Shown here: one piece after another, positions 53,574-61,943 of the stretch | Layout: each line of letters begins with the position of its first letter | Numbering within the stretch: position 1 is the stretch's first letter | From: Poriferisodalis sp965226645 | GTDB taxonomy: Bacteria > Actinomycetota > Acidimicrobiia > Acidimicrobiales > Poriferisodalaceae | Assembly: GCA_965226645.1 (NCBI GenBank) | Contig: CBDDDL010000001.1 | Location: forward strand, 186,001 to 250,000 | Reading direction: 5' to 3' | DNA: 64,000 bases | Program-made: the position numbers and the translations under genes | Notes under the pieces: generated by a model | Seen by the model: only the letters and a program-made list of their open reading frames with translations | Told to the model about the DNA's origin: nothing | The model's database searches: none

Positions 53574-55295
53574 TCAGTCCAGGGTGCCACGGTCCTGCCG
53601 CCGGCGCGGCAGGCATCGAGACACCTGTGACGCTACTGCTCGGGCGGCTTCGAGCCGAAGTCCCAATGCGCAACCCAGAAGCAGTCCCGTCATGAGCACC
53701 ACCGTGGCGATCACGCGCAGGATCGCGGGAAGCCCGCCGAGCACCAAGGCGACGGGCAAACCGACGGCAAACGCGACAGCTGCGGGCACGATATGCCGCA
53801 CGAGTCTTCCGCCGAACAGCTTCTGGTTGGGCCAGTCGTCGCGGGTCGGAAGAGACGGCAGGACGCGGCGGCGTCGCAACACTGCTCGCCGCAGGAGCCC
53901 CAGCTCGACCCACGCCCCGACCGCCGCGCCGAGCGCTAGGCCGACCGCACCGAGCCGAGCGGGGAGCGCCGGATCGGAGCGGACGTCGGCATCGATCAGC
54001 GACCACGTTGAATCTGCGGACAGGAGGTCGATGTCGCCGAAGCCCGTGAGGGCGCCGTCGACCACGAGGACGCGATCCAGTGGGAGCATCAGCGTGGCGC
54101 CGATGGCCAGTGACACGGCAAGCCGCACAGCAGCGATCTTGGCGGCGGTGCGCGTGTCCCGGGCCGCGAACAGCACGTTCTGGCACAGACGCGATGCCAC
54201 CAGCGGACCGAGTCCGAGCGAGTAGGCGCCCAGGACAAGTGCGATGAGCGTGAGGTCGTCTGTCGCGATCGCATTGCGGAACCCGGCGAGGTTGAACAAG
54301 CTGTCGGTGAGCGGTCGGCCGACAGCGAAATAGACCGCCACAATGCCGGAGATGCCGAAGACCGCGGCGCACAAGCGGCCGGAAGTGCGGTGGGCGACGA
54401 TGCGGGAGTCCGTGGCGCGGCTCAGCTCGGTCAGCTCGGCGGCAGCAATGCTGGTGCCGATGAGCGACAGCGGAAGCAGATACAGCGTCTGTGCCGCCGC
54501 CATTGCCGCCGCCGCTCCGACGCTCAGCAGAGATGCCAGCGCCAGGTCCATGAACGCCGAGATCTGCAGCACGCCACGGCCCGCGACGGCGGGACCGAAG
54601 CGTCGGATGACCCCGCTCGCGGCTCGTTCGGTCCACCTGAAGTTCAGCGAGATCGAAGGGTTGGCTCGAAGCACTCCGCGGAGTTGCACCAGCACCTGAG
54701 CCCCGGCGCCTGCGACGACCGCCCAGGCGAGCGCCGTTGCTCGGTCCGCACCGACGACACCCCACGCCAGCACACCCACCAATACGGCGATCTGTGTGGC
54801 GTTCCACAGCACCGGCGCCACATATGACAGGAAGAAGCGCCGGTGGCTGTTCAGCACACCCAGGCACCATGCGCCAAGTACCGCAACTGCTGCCCCGCAC
54901 ACGGTGATGCGCACGAGACTGACGGTCAGCTCGTAACGCTCGCCGACGAAGCCCCAGGCGATGACGCGGACAAGCGGCCGCGCCAAGAAGATGCTGATCA
55001 GCGCTGCCGCGGCGGTGACGGCGAGCAAGAAGGTGGCGATCGCTCCGGCGAGCTTCCCGGCGGCGCGCTCGTCGCGGTCCGCCAATGAGCTGTACGCCGG
55101 CACGAACGCGCCCGACAGCGCGCCCTCGCCGAGCAGGTTCTGCAGGAAATTCGGGATGCGCATCGCGGCGGCAAAGGCGTCGCCGATTGTGCCGATTCCG
55201 AGAATGTTGGTGATCAGCGCGGTGCGTGCGAGGCCCGACAGGCGGGACACCCCGATTCCGGCAGCGGCCGCTGCGGCGCCTTGCGGGCGGCGCAC
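53574..55295 (-). CDS. murJ: Lipid II flippase MurJ (MviN)
   Basis: A 573-aa polytopic membrane protein from GTG 55295. It has 'GVSRLSGLARTALITNILG' at the first helix, 'FAAAMRIPNFLQNLLGEGALSGAFVPAY', and about 14 hydrophobic helices in the MOP-superfamily arrangement. MurJ exports lipid II for wall synthesis. Unlike the mycobacterial protein it has no fused pseudokinase; a pseudokinase gene lies 1 kb downstream. The start is 37 bp after the carD stop, so the two may share a transcript. Confidence 0.93.
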   Translation of the reverse strand: MRRPQGAAAAAAGIGVSRLSGLARTALITNILGIGTIGDAFAAAMRIPNFLQNLLGEGALSGAFVPAYSSLADRDERAAGKLAGAIATFLLAVTAAAALISIFLARPLVRVIAWGFVGERYELTVSLVRITVCGAAVAVLGAWCLGVLNSHRRFFLSYVAPVLWNATQIAVLVGVLAWGVVGADRATALAWAVVAGAGAQVLVQLRGVLRANPSISLNFRWTERAASGVIRRFGPAVAGRGVLQISAFMDLALASLLSVGAAAAMAAAQTLYLLPLSLIGTSIAAAELTELSRATDSRIVAHRTSGRLCAAVFGISGIVAVYFAVGRPLTDSLFNLAGFRNAIATDDLTLIALVLGAYSLGLGPLVASRLCQNVLFAARDTRTAAKIAAVRLAVSLAIGATLMLPLDRVLVVDGALTGFGDIDLLSADSTWSLIDADVRSDPALPARLGAVGLALGAAVGAWVELGLLRRAVLRRRRVLPSLPTRDDWPNQKLFGGRLVRHIVPAAVAFAVGLPVALVLGGLPAILRVIATVVLMTGLLLGCALGLRLEAARAVASQVSRCLPRRRQDRGTLD

Positions 55296-55332
55296 GATCT
55301 GGCCCTGATCCCGGCTGCCCCTTCGTCGGCGC

Positions 55333-55815
55333 TCAGCCGACGAGCCGCAGTTCCACCTGCTCGCGAGCTTGGTCCTCGGTGACGTCCATGCTGATGGAAA
55401 GTTCTGACACGAGGATCTGCCGAGATTTCTCGAGCATCGACTTCTCGCCTGCAGACAGCCCCTTGGCGCTCTCACGCAAGGCCAGATTTCGAACCACTTC
55501 GGCGACCTGGTAGATATCGCCGGATTTCAGCTTTTCTTGGTGGTTCTTGAAGCGCCGGCTCCAGTTGGCCGGTTCGCGGACATCCTTCTTGGCGAGCAGT
55601 TCGAAGAGGTCCTCGACATCGTCGGTGTCGATAGGCGGGCGCATGCCTACTTCGTCGGCCATGTCGGTCGGAACTTTGACGGTCAGCTCGCCGTGTGCAG
55701 TCTTGAGCACGAGGTACTCGCGTACCTCGCCGAACTCATTCCGCTGTTCACGCGCCGTGATCTGCGCGGCGCCGTGGTGGGGATAGATCACGCGGTCGCC
55801 AAGCTCAAAGTCCAT
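55333..55815 (-). CDS. carD: CarD-family transcriptional regulator
   Basis: A 160-aa RNA polymerase-binding regulator. ATG 55815 begins 'MDFELGDRVIYPHHGAAQI', the start of the CarD/CdnL RNAP-interaction domain, and GGAG lies upstream. The C-terminal helical domain includes 'KKDVREPANWSRRFKNHQEKLKSGD' with the conserved Trp that wedges into the promoter. CarD stabilises open complexes, notably at rRNA promoters, in actinobacteria. Confidence 0.95.
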   Translation of the reverse strand: MDFELGDRVIYPHHGAAQITAREQRNEFGEVREYLVLKTAHGELTVKVPTDMADEVGMRPPIDTDDVEDLFELLAKKDVREPANWSRRFKNHQEKLKSGDIYQVAEVVRNLALRESAKGLSAGEKSMLEKSRQILVSELSISMDVTEDQAREQVELRLVG

Positions 55816-55944
55816 CTGCACACGCTCCGCTGCCGCTCGTCGCACTTGCCGTTCTGGCCTTGTGAAGGATGCCAGAAACGCCTACGGCTGCCACAAGATC
55901 GGCCGGCTATCCGCGAATGCGAAGTCCCGGCGACGAGCGGCCGG

Positions 55945-56349
55945 TCAGTCGGCGCAGAGCGGGTACCGGCGAATGAGGTGGTTCCAGCCGCACTTGGGGC
56001 ACACCTCGACTTCGTAGGCGACGAAGTTTCCGTTGCGTCGCGCAAGTCGCTGAAGCTCGGCGTCGGAGACCACGCACTTTCCGCCGCCGCCGAGCCGCGG
56101 ACCGAACACGTAACCGACGATGCGAAGGTCTCCGTCGGGACACAACGGGCAGTCCCGGCCCAATGGCGGGGCAACGTTGCGGGCGGCGCGGAGCAAGTCC
56201 GGGTGGGCGTCGCACGCTTCTGATCGCGAGACCGTGCCGGCTTCGACCTCGGCGAGCAGTCGTCGGCGGCGGAGCCGGTAGTCAACCGATCCCGGCACGG
56301 CGGGTGCTGGACGGCTTGCGATTCGGGGCCCGAGCGGCACGCCGGTCAC
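55945..56349 (-). CDS. DUF5318 family zinc-ribbon protein
   Basis: A 134-aa protein. The pattern 'RRRRLLAEVEAGTVSRSEACDAHP', 'CPLCPDGDLRIVGYVFGPRLG' and 'VEVCPKCGWNHLI' is the actinobacterial DUF5318 family, with two Cys pairs that probably bind zinc. In mycobacteria a member sits near mviN and pcnA, as here. Function unknown. Confidence 0.8.
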   Translation of the reverse strand: MTGVPLGPRIASRPAPAVPGSVDYRLRRRRLLAEVEAGTVSRSEACDAHPDLLRAARNVAPPLGRDCPLCPDGDLRIVGYVFGPRLGGGGKCVVSDAELQRLARRNGNFVAYEVEVCPKCGWNHLIRRYPLCAD

Positions 56350-56451
56350 GCTAGTGCGCCTCTTCTGCGGGGCCGCGCGGGGCGGTCACGAACGGCGTGG
56401 CGTGGCCATCCGTCCCCCGGTCGTGCTCGCCGTGCCCATTGACCGCTCGGA

Positions 56452-57855
56452 TCACGGCCGCGCGGTCGACGCCGATGTGCCACCACGATTCGTCGGCTCT
56501 CCGGTCGGTTTGCCGTGCTCTCGGCGCGATGCCCAATCTGTGAGCAGCTCGCACGCCGTTGCCTCGTCGAGCGGGCCGCGTTCGATCTGTTGCTCGGCGA
56601 GCCACGAGAGCGCTTCACCGACCATAGGCCCCGAGCAGTCGAGCAACGTCATGACGCGATGGCCGTCTACGGGCAGTTTCCGCAGCGCTTCACCTTCGGT
56701 TGTCTCGATCTCACGAAGAACTGCGACGGTCGCCGGCGACAGAGGCCGACCCCACGCGGTGAGCGCGCTGGCTGCAGCCTCGATCTCCTCAGCGTGTCGG
56801 GCGACGAGTCGACGCGCCGATGGCCTCGGGGCGGCGCTGCCGGCGCTGTGGAGTGCTGCTTCGAGTGCTGCGACGGTTCGGAGGATGGCCGTTACGCGCC
56901 TGATGGTCTGCTTGCCGATCCGGAGTGCAGCGAGGCAGTCAGCGGCGTGGTCCGGAGTGGAGCACACCGGCCCGAGCAGCACCGCCCAACGCAACTCGAT
57001 CTCGGCATCGACAGCGTCGAGCGCTGCGATCGGGACTTCGATCTGAGCGACGCTGCCAGCGCCGTCCGGCGCCGCGCTCCAGGGAGCGAGCAGGTCGCCG
57101 AGAAGACCAGTGCGCTCGAGGAATGCCATGCCTGCAGACGGACGCGGCAATTCGAGCAGCTTCGTGAGCTCTGCAGCGATGCGCTCCTTCGAGACGATGT
57201 TGAGCCGGGGCCGGGTGCTGCGCACCGCAGCGACGAGGTCGGGTGTCGGTTCGAGGTCGAGCCGGGCGCAAAAGCGAGCCGCCCGCAGCATTCGCAAAGG
57301 ATCGTCAGAGAACAGCCCGACCGGCTCGGAGGGGGCCCGGAGCACACCTCTGGTGAGGTCGCGACGGCCGCCAAACGGGTCCAACAGTGTCCAGCCCGGA
57401 AGCTCGATGGCCATCGCGTTGACGGTGAAATCCCGGCGCGACAGATCGATGGTGATGTCATCGGAGAAGCGCACGTGCGGTTTGCGCGAGCCCCTGTCGT
57501 AGGACTCGGCGCGGTGCGTGGTGATCTCGACGGTGGTGTCGCCGCGCCGGGCGCCGATCGTGCCGAACGCCTTGCCCTGATCCCAGATGACGTCGGCCCA
57601 TCCGGCGGTCAACTCGACGATGCGGTCTGGCTTTGCATCGGTGGTGATGTCGATGTCGGCATCGATTCCGTGACCCAGCAGCAGGTCCCGGACCAGCCCG
57701 CCGACGAGAAAGAAATGGTGACCCGCGGCAACGAACCGGTCTGCCAGCGTGCCGACGCGTTCGGTCAGGTCTTGGCGATTTTTTGCGTCGAGCGCCGAGG
57801 GCGCAAGCTGGTGCCCGTTCCCCCCGCTGCCTCCACGCGAGCCCGCACGAGACAT
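56452..57855 (-). CDS. pcnA: CCA tRNA nucleotidyltransferase
   Basis: Class II polymerase-beta-type nucleotidyltransferase, about 467 aa from ATG 57855. The catalytic motif 'FLVGGLVRDLLLGHGIDADIDITTDA' has the two Asp. 'SRRDFTVNAMAIELPGW', 'FSDDPLRMLRAARFCARL' and 'VSKERIAAELTKLL' follow as in bacterial CCA-adding enzymes. The C-terminal part has the HD-associated region but its histidine motif is not obvious. The gene is divergent from the PBP-like gene. None of the three tRNA genes needs the enzyme equally: tRNA-Ala and tRNA-Ile lack encoded CCA, tRNA-Gly has it. Confidence 0.92.
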   Translation of the reverse strand: MSRAGSRGGSGGNGHQLAPSALDAKNRQDLTERVGTLADRFVAAGHHFFLVGGLVRDLLLGHGIDADIDITTDAKPDRIVELTAGWADVIWDQGKAFGTIGARRGDTTVEITTHRAESYDRGSRKPHVRFSDDITIDLSRRDFTVNAMAIELPGWTLLDPFGGRRDLTRGVLRAPSEPVGLFSDDPLRMLRAARFCARLDLEPTPDLVAAVRSTRPRLNIVSKERIAAELTKLLELPRPSAGMAFLERTGLLGDLLAPWSAAPDGAGSVAQIEVPIAALDAVDAEIELRWAVLLGPVCSTPDHAADCLAALRIGKQTIRRVTAILRTVAALEAALHSAGSAAPRPSARRLVARHAEEIEAAASALTAWGRPLSPATVAVLREIETTEGEALRKLPVDGHRVMTLLDCSGPMVGEALSWLAEQQIERGPLDEATACELLTDWASRREHGKPTGEPTNRGGTSASTARP

Positions 57856-57964
57856 TCGGGCCGGGGTCTGTCCCACGCCGTCGAGGGTACAAAGTGACCG
57901 CGCGACGACCTGCGTGGGCACGGTCCTGCGCTACAGACCCGGTACTCTGCGCCGCGCGAGCGAC

Positions 57965-59716
57965 ATGGACCGCCCAGCGCCCTCGAGCGACCCGCCGGCC
58001 TCGACCACCACGCGTGGCGCGGCCGGCAGCAACCATCCGCGAGCACCGCGCGGTCCGCTGGTCCGGTTGTCGCTGTGGTTGGCGGTGGTCGCGGCGTTCG
58101 CTGTGGGCGCAGCGTCACGGCTCTTCGACACGCTGCCCGCGCCGCCTCCGAGCGCAGCGGTCGTTCCGAGCGTGCTGTACGACCGTTTTGGCACGCCGAT
58201 CGCTGAGATCGGTCCCAGCGTTGCACATGCATCTTTGGGGCTCGAGGAGATGGCACCGGCGTTTGTCGATGCCGTCGTCGCGGCACTGGATCCAGACTTT
58301 CTCGACGGAGATGGCGTGGACGCGTCGGCGTATGCGGGCGTGTTCGGCAGCGCTGTGGGCCCCTTTGGGACCGATGCCGAAGCCGACTCCGCCGCGATGG
58401 GCCTGATGCGCCGCTACATCGAGACTGTTCGGCAACACGATGTTTATCGTCACGGCGCCGGCGCAACGGCGCAAGCGCGGAAGCTCCTTTTGGAACTGCG
58501 CGTCGGTCGCCAACTCAGTCGCGCGGAAATCCTCGAGCGGTATCTGAACAGCGTCTATCTGGGTCGGGGCGCATACGGCGTGCACGCCGCGGCAAACGTC
58601 TGGTTCGGAGTACCTGCCGCCGATCTGGAGATATCGCAAGCCGCGTACCTTGCATCGCTTATCGACGACCCGATCGGCGTCGATGCACCGCCGGGATCGT
58701 CCAACGACCCGCATCGAGCAGCGCGGCTGGCCCGCGACCGAGTGCTCGTTGCGATGTACGGGCGGGGTTATCTGATCGACAGCGAGCTAGCTGCCGGGCG
58801 CGCGATGCCTGTCACGACAGGCATCCGTGGGCCGCTATCGGGGACACCTGCGGAAGGTGCCGACGCCAGACGCGCAACGAGCCCCAGTGTGTATGGTCTC
58901 ATCCGACTGCTCGCGAACGACGCCGGCCTTGCGACGGTGATCGGCACTGTGTACGCAGAACTCGTCGATCGTTACGGTCCCCATCGCGTCGTCGCCGGCG
59001 GTCTGGGTGTCACGACCACTATCGATCTGGCTGCGCAGCAAACAGCGTTCGCAGCGGCCAGCGAGGCGGCGGCACTTGGACGCTTCGTGGACATCGTTGT
59101 TCTGGATCGAAGCGGGGACGTTCGAGTCCTGGTCAGCGTGGCGCCGTCCGGATCGTCGGGAACCCCGCAGAGCCTGCCCCGGCTGGCCGCCCGGCCTCTG
59201 GGTGACGTGCTGGGCTCGACGACCAGTCCGCTGCGCAGGCTCGCGGTCTTGGACCCTCGTTCGAATGGGCTGTCTGATTCGACGGGCCCGGCCGATCGTG
59301 CCGACGCGGCGCACATCGCCGGGGTGTTCTCCATGGCAGCGACAGGTGGAGAGCGTCGCGTCCCCAGGATCATCCTCTCTGCGAGCGAGACAGACGAGGA
59401 CGGGGCGACCCGCGACGATGGCACGAGCGATCGCTGGCCGATGGAGCGAACGGATGCCCTCGATGCCGCTGGCGTTCGATCGGCGGTGGCGATGATGGAA
59501 CCATTCACACTGGCGGCCGGCGCGGAAGCACTCGGGCGCGGTGCCACGACACCTGCGACCGGCGACGTTTGGTTCGCTGGCTGGACGTCCCACTTCACCG
59601 CTGCCGTGCGCGTCGGCGTCGCGGAGCCGTCCGCCTCCGTCGAGCACGCACAGACAGCCAGGAGCCTTTTCAAAGAAGTCGTCGGGACGCTGCAATACGC
59701 GGAACTCCCGCCGTAG
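57965..59716 (+). CDS. Bifunctional PBP-like protein, both active sites degenerate
   Basis: A 583-aa protein with a signal-anchor helix (about residues 36-56), a GT51-like domain and a transpeptidase-like domain. GT51 homology is clear in 'RAEILERYLNSVYLGRGAYGVH' and 'AAYLASLIDDP'. The motif that should read EDxxFxxHxGVD is 'LDPDFLDGDGVD', losing the catalytic Glu, and the GGSTITQQ motif is gone. In the second domain 'VTTTIDLAAQQTAF' is normal, but no SxxK is found and KTGT is replaced by 'RGAT' before 'GDVWFAGW'. Probably a structural or regulatory relative of PonA-type PBPs. Confidence 0.75.
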   Translation: MDRPAPSSDPPASTTTRGAAGSNHPRAPRGPLVRLSLWLAVVAAFAVGAASRLFDTLPAPPPSAAVVPSVLYDRFGTPIAEIGPSVAHASLGLEEMAPAFVDAVVAALDPDFLDGDGVDASAYAGVFGSAVGPFGTDAEADSAAMGLMRRYIETVRQHDVYRHGAGATAQARKLLLELRVGRQLSRAEILERYLNSVYLGRGAYGVHAAANVWFGVPAADLEISQAAYLASLIDDPIGVDAPPGSSNDPHRAARLARDRVLVAMYGRGYLIDSELAAGRAMPVTTGIRGPLSGTPAEGADARRATSPSVYGLIRLLANDAGLATVIGTVYAELVDRYGPHRVVAGGLGVTTTIDLAAQQTAFAAASEAAALGRFVDIVVLDRSGDVRVLVSVAPSGSSGTPQSLPRLAARPLGDVLGSTTSPLRRLAVLDPRSNGLSDSTGPADRADAAHIAGVFSMAATGGERRVPRIILSASETDEDGATRDDGTSDRWPMERTDALDAAGVRSAVAMMEPFTLAAGAEALGRGATTPATGDVWFAGWTSHFTAAVRVGVAEPSASVEHAQTARSLFKEVVGTLQYAELPP

Positions 59717-60080
59717 CGGAGTCGCGCGGCGCAGCGGCCGAGCAGAACCGCAGCGAACGGCGGACGCACGACTACATCGACAGCGAGGCTGTGACCCGGG
59801 CAGCCCACCAGCGTTGCGAACCGCAGCCCGAGACGTGCCGCGACATCGCGCAGGCGGTGCCCCATCAGCGCAGCCTGTTCGAAATGCGGGTGCGAAGAGT
59901 GTCGTGTGGGCCTAGCGTTGCGTTCGCATCACGGGCACATACCCGCCCGGAGTGCCTCGGACGCCTCGGCGCCCGCCGCGAGCCCGCTCATTGGGGTCGG
60001 GTTTGCAGGGCCGATGCAGCACACAAACCCTGCCCCGCAAGGGGCCCCGCCCCGGCGGGTCCACAGGAGGTTGCCCCCAG
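59717..60080. promoter_or_regulatory. rpsF upstream region with candidate leader hairpins
   Basis: 364 bp without a convincing gene. Just before rpsF are two hairpins: GGGTTTG (59999-60005) pairs with CAAACCC (60024-60030) around an 18-nt loop that includes CCGATG, and CCCC-GCAA-GGGG (60033-60044) forms a GNRA-capped hairpin. The SD of rpsF follows at 60064-60070. This resembles autoregulatory S6:S18 leader sites, which present a CCG in a loop. The assignment is tentative. Confidence 0.4.
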
Positions 60081-60416
60081 TTGCGCGCGTACGAGCTGAT
60101 GGTCATCTGCGATGGTGACCTCGAGAATTCCGAAGCCCGCAAGGCGATGGACGAAGTCCAAAGCCGCATCTCGGAGATCGGCGAGATTGCCTCGTTCGAC
60201 TTCTGGGGGATGCGCGACTTCGCCTACGAAATCAACCACAAGACACGGGGCTACTACTCGGTGATCGAGCTGCGGGCGGAGCCTGGAGCCATGGATCCGG
60301 TGGAGCGGTACCTGAGGATCGCGGACGACGTCGTCCGCCACAAGCTCATCCGACTCCCAGATGACGAAGCAGGCCGTCGCGGCTTGCTCGATCAGGGGTC
60401 GGCGAACAGCCAATAA
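60081..60416 (+). CDS. rpsF: 30S ribosomal protein S6
   Basis: A 111-aa protein. The start is TTG 60081: SD CAGGAGG lies 10 bp upstream, and homology begins immediately with 'RAYELMVICDGDL'. 'FWGMRDFAYEINHKTRGYYSVIEL' and 'YLRIADDVVRHKLIRL' are conserved S6 segments. It forms an operon with ssb, rpsR and rplI, the standard order. Confidence 0.96.
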   Translation: MRAYELMVICDGDLENSEARKAMDEVQSRISEIGEIASFDFWGMRDFAYEINHKTRGYYSVIELRAEPGAMDPVERYLRIADDVVRHKLIRLPDDEAGRRGLLDQGSANSQ

Positions 60417-60427
60417 GCGGAGGCGTC

Positions 60428-60892
60428 ATGGCTGACAACACCATCACCGTGGTGGGAAATCTCACCCGCGATCCCGAACTTCGATTCACCCAATCCGGCC
60501 GCGCTCGCGCAGTGCTGGGCATTGCAGTGAATCGGCGGTGGATGAACCGCCAGACCAACGACTGGGAGGAGCAAGTCAGCTTCTTCAATGTCGTGTGCTG
60601 GGCCGAAACGGCCGAGAATGTCAGCGAATCGCTGGCGAAAGGCAATCGTGTCGTCGTGACGGGGCGACTTGAGCAGCGCAGCTGGGACACGCCCGAGGGT
60701 GAGCAGCGCAGCATCATCGAGATTGTCGCCGATGAAATCGCACCGTCGCTGCGCTGGGCGACCGTGGAGATCACTCGCACCCCGCGCGGACCCGCCCCCG
60801 AAGGCGGCGCAGGCCGCGATCGCCGATCTGGCCAGGAGTGGGAAGCCCCAAGCGGCACAGCCCAGCATGCACCTGAGGAGGAACCTTTCTGA
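60428..60892 (+). CDS. ssb: Single-stranded DNA-binding protein
   Basis: A 154-aa OB-fold protein: 'NTITVVGNLTRDPELRFTQSG', 'EQVSFFNVVCWAETAENVSESL', 'GNRVVVTGRLEQRSWDTPEGEQRS'. A short flexible tail ends in the acidic tip 'EEEPF', which recruits partner proteins. It is shorter in the tail than mycobacterial SSB. Its TGA overlaps the ATG of rpsR. Confidence 0.96.
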   Translation: MADNTITVVGNLTRDPELRFTQSGRARAVLGIAVNRRWMNRQTNDWEEQVSFFNVVCWAETAENVSESLAKGNRVVVTGRLEQRSWDTPEGEQRSIIEIVADEIAPSLRWATVEITRTPRGPAPEGGAGRDRRSGQEWEAPSGTAQHAPEEEPF

Positions 60893-61302
60893 TGCCACCA
60901 CGCAAGCGAACCGGACGTGCCCGACCGAAGGAGCCGCGCGGCAGGCCTCGACGTCGCAAGGTCAGCCCGCTGAAAACGGCGGGGAACTCCTATGTCGACT
61001 ACAAGGACGTCGAGCTGCTTCGTGCGTTCGTATCTGAGCGCGCCAAGATTCGAGCCCAACGGGTGTCGGGCAACACTCGGCATCAGCAACGCGACGTGGC
61101 ACGGGCGATCAAGACTGCCCGGGAAATGGCGCTGATCGAGTACGCCCGCCGTCCGATGACGCAGCGCCGCGGCGACAAGCGCCGCGGCGGGCGCGGGCCT
61201 GATGACCGCCGGCCACCGTCCGACCGCGCTGGTGGAGACCACGTCGAGATCGGTGAGGCGGATGAGCCGATGGTCGCCGTCGCGGCCACAGAAGAGGACT
61301 GA
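60892..61302 (+). CDS. rpsR: 30S ribosomal protein S18, with C-terminal extension
   Basis: A 136-aa protein, longer than the usual 75-90. The S18 core is present: 'YVDYKDVELLRAFVSERAKIRAQRVSGNTRHQQRDVARAIKTAREMALI'. The N-terminus is Arg/Pro-rich. After the core come about 50 extra residues, first Arg/Gly-rich, then acidic, ending 'AATEED'. The Cys pair of zinc-binding S18 is absent. Start and stop overlap the neighbours (TGATG arrangement at both ends). Confidence 0.94.
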   Translation: MPPRKRTGRARPKEPRGRPRRRKVSPLKTAGNSYVDYKDVELLRAFVSERAKIRAQRVSGNTRHQQRDVARAIKTAREMALIEYARRPMTQRRGDKRRGGRGPDDRRPPSDRAGGDHVEIGEADEPMVAVAATEED

Positions 61303-61754
61303 TGATGAAGGTTGTCCTTCGCAGCGATGTTGATGGCGTCGGCACGGCTGGTGCCGTGGTGAACGTCGCCGACGGGTTTGCCCGGAACCATTTGATTCCT
61401 CGCGGATTGGCCTTGCGGGCAACCGATGGCACTGTGACGCAGGCTGCTGCGATGGCCCGGGCGAGGGCCGTGCGCGATAGCCGGGTGCGTGAGACGGCAG
61501 AGCAGATCGCGAAGCAGCTCGTGGTCGACGGCGTGACTATCGCCGCTCGAGCCGGTTCAGGTTCGCATCTGTACGGCTCGGTCACCACCAATGAGATCGC
61601 AGCGGCCATCAAGGTACGCACCGGTGCCGAAATCGACCGCCGAAGCCTCACGATTGCCGCACCGATACGCACCGTGGGCACTCACGAGGTGACAGCGAAA
61701 CCTCACCCCGATGTTGCCTTCACCTTCAACGTCGAAGTTGTCCCGCTCGCCTAG
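61302..61754 (+). CDS. rplI: 50S ribosomal protein L9
   Basis: A 150-aa protein (ATG 61305 is an equally possible start). It shows 'KVVLRSDVDGVGTAGAVVNVADGFARNHLIPRGLA', the N-terminal L9 signature, a connecting helix, and the C-terminal domain with 'GSGSHLYGSVTTNEIA' and 'LTIAAPIRTVGTHEV'. The last gene of the rpsF operon. Confidence 0.96.
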   Translation: MMKVVLRSDVDGVGTAGAVVNVADGFARNHLIPRGLALRATDGTVTQAAAMARARAVRDSRVRETAEQIAKQLVVDGVTIAARAGSGSHLYGSVTTNEIAAAIKVRTGAEIDRRSLTIAAPIRTVGTHEVTAKPHPDVAFTFNVEVVPLA

Positions 61755-61943
61755 AGGCCGAGCGGATAGGCGTTGTCGCCCGCGGCCGCCGAATTGTCGA
61801 ATCCGGGCATTCTCATAACACCCCCATGCGACTGTCGGTGGCATGGATCGTCGTGAAATGCGCAGGCTGTGGATAAGCGGCCGCGAAATTCATAGCTTTT
61901 GGCCCTACCGCTGCACAGGGCAGCGCTGCAAGTGTGTTCGACG
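61755..61943. promoter_or_regulatory. dnaB upstream region with consensus DnaA box
   Basis: 189 bp between rplI and dnaB. TGTGGATAA at 61868-61876 is the exact reverse complement of the DnaA consensus TTATCCACA, and lies 68 bp before the dnaB start. It may link dnaB expression to DnaA. No other element is clear. Confidence 0.5.

Noticed and set aside
53524..54900. Long minus-strand frame offset from murJ
   Set aside because: Arg/Ala/Gly-rich shadow of murJ in another frame without membrane helices.
56515..57897. 460-codon open frame antisense to pcnA
   Set aside because: No domain content; explained by high-GC codon use of the CCA-adding enzyme gene.
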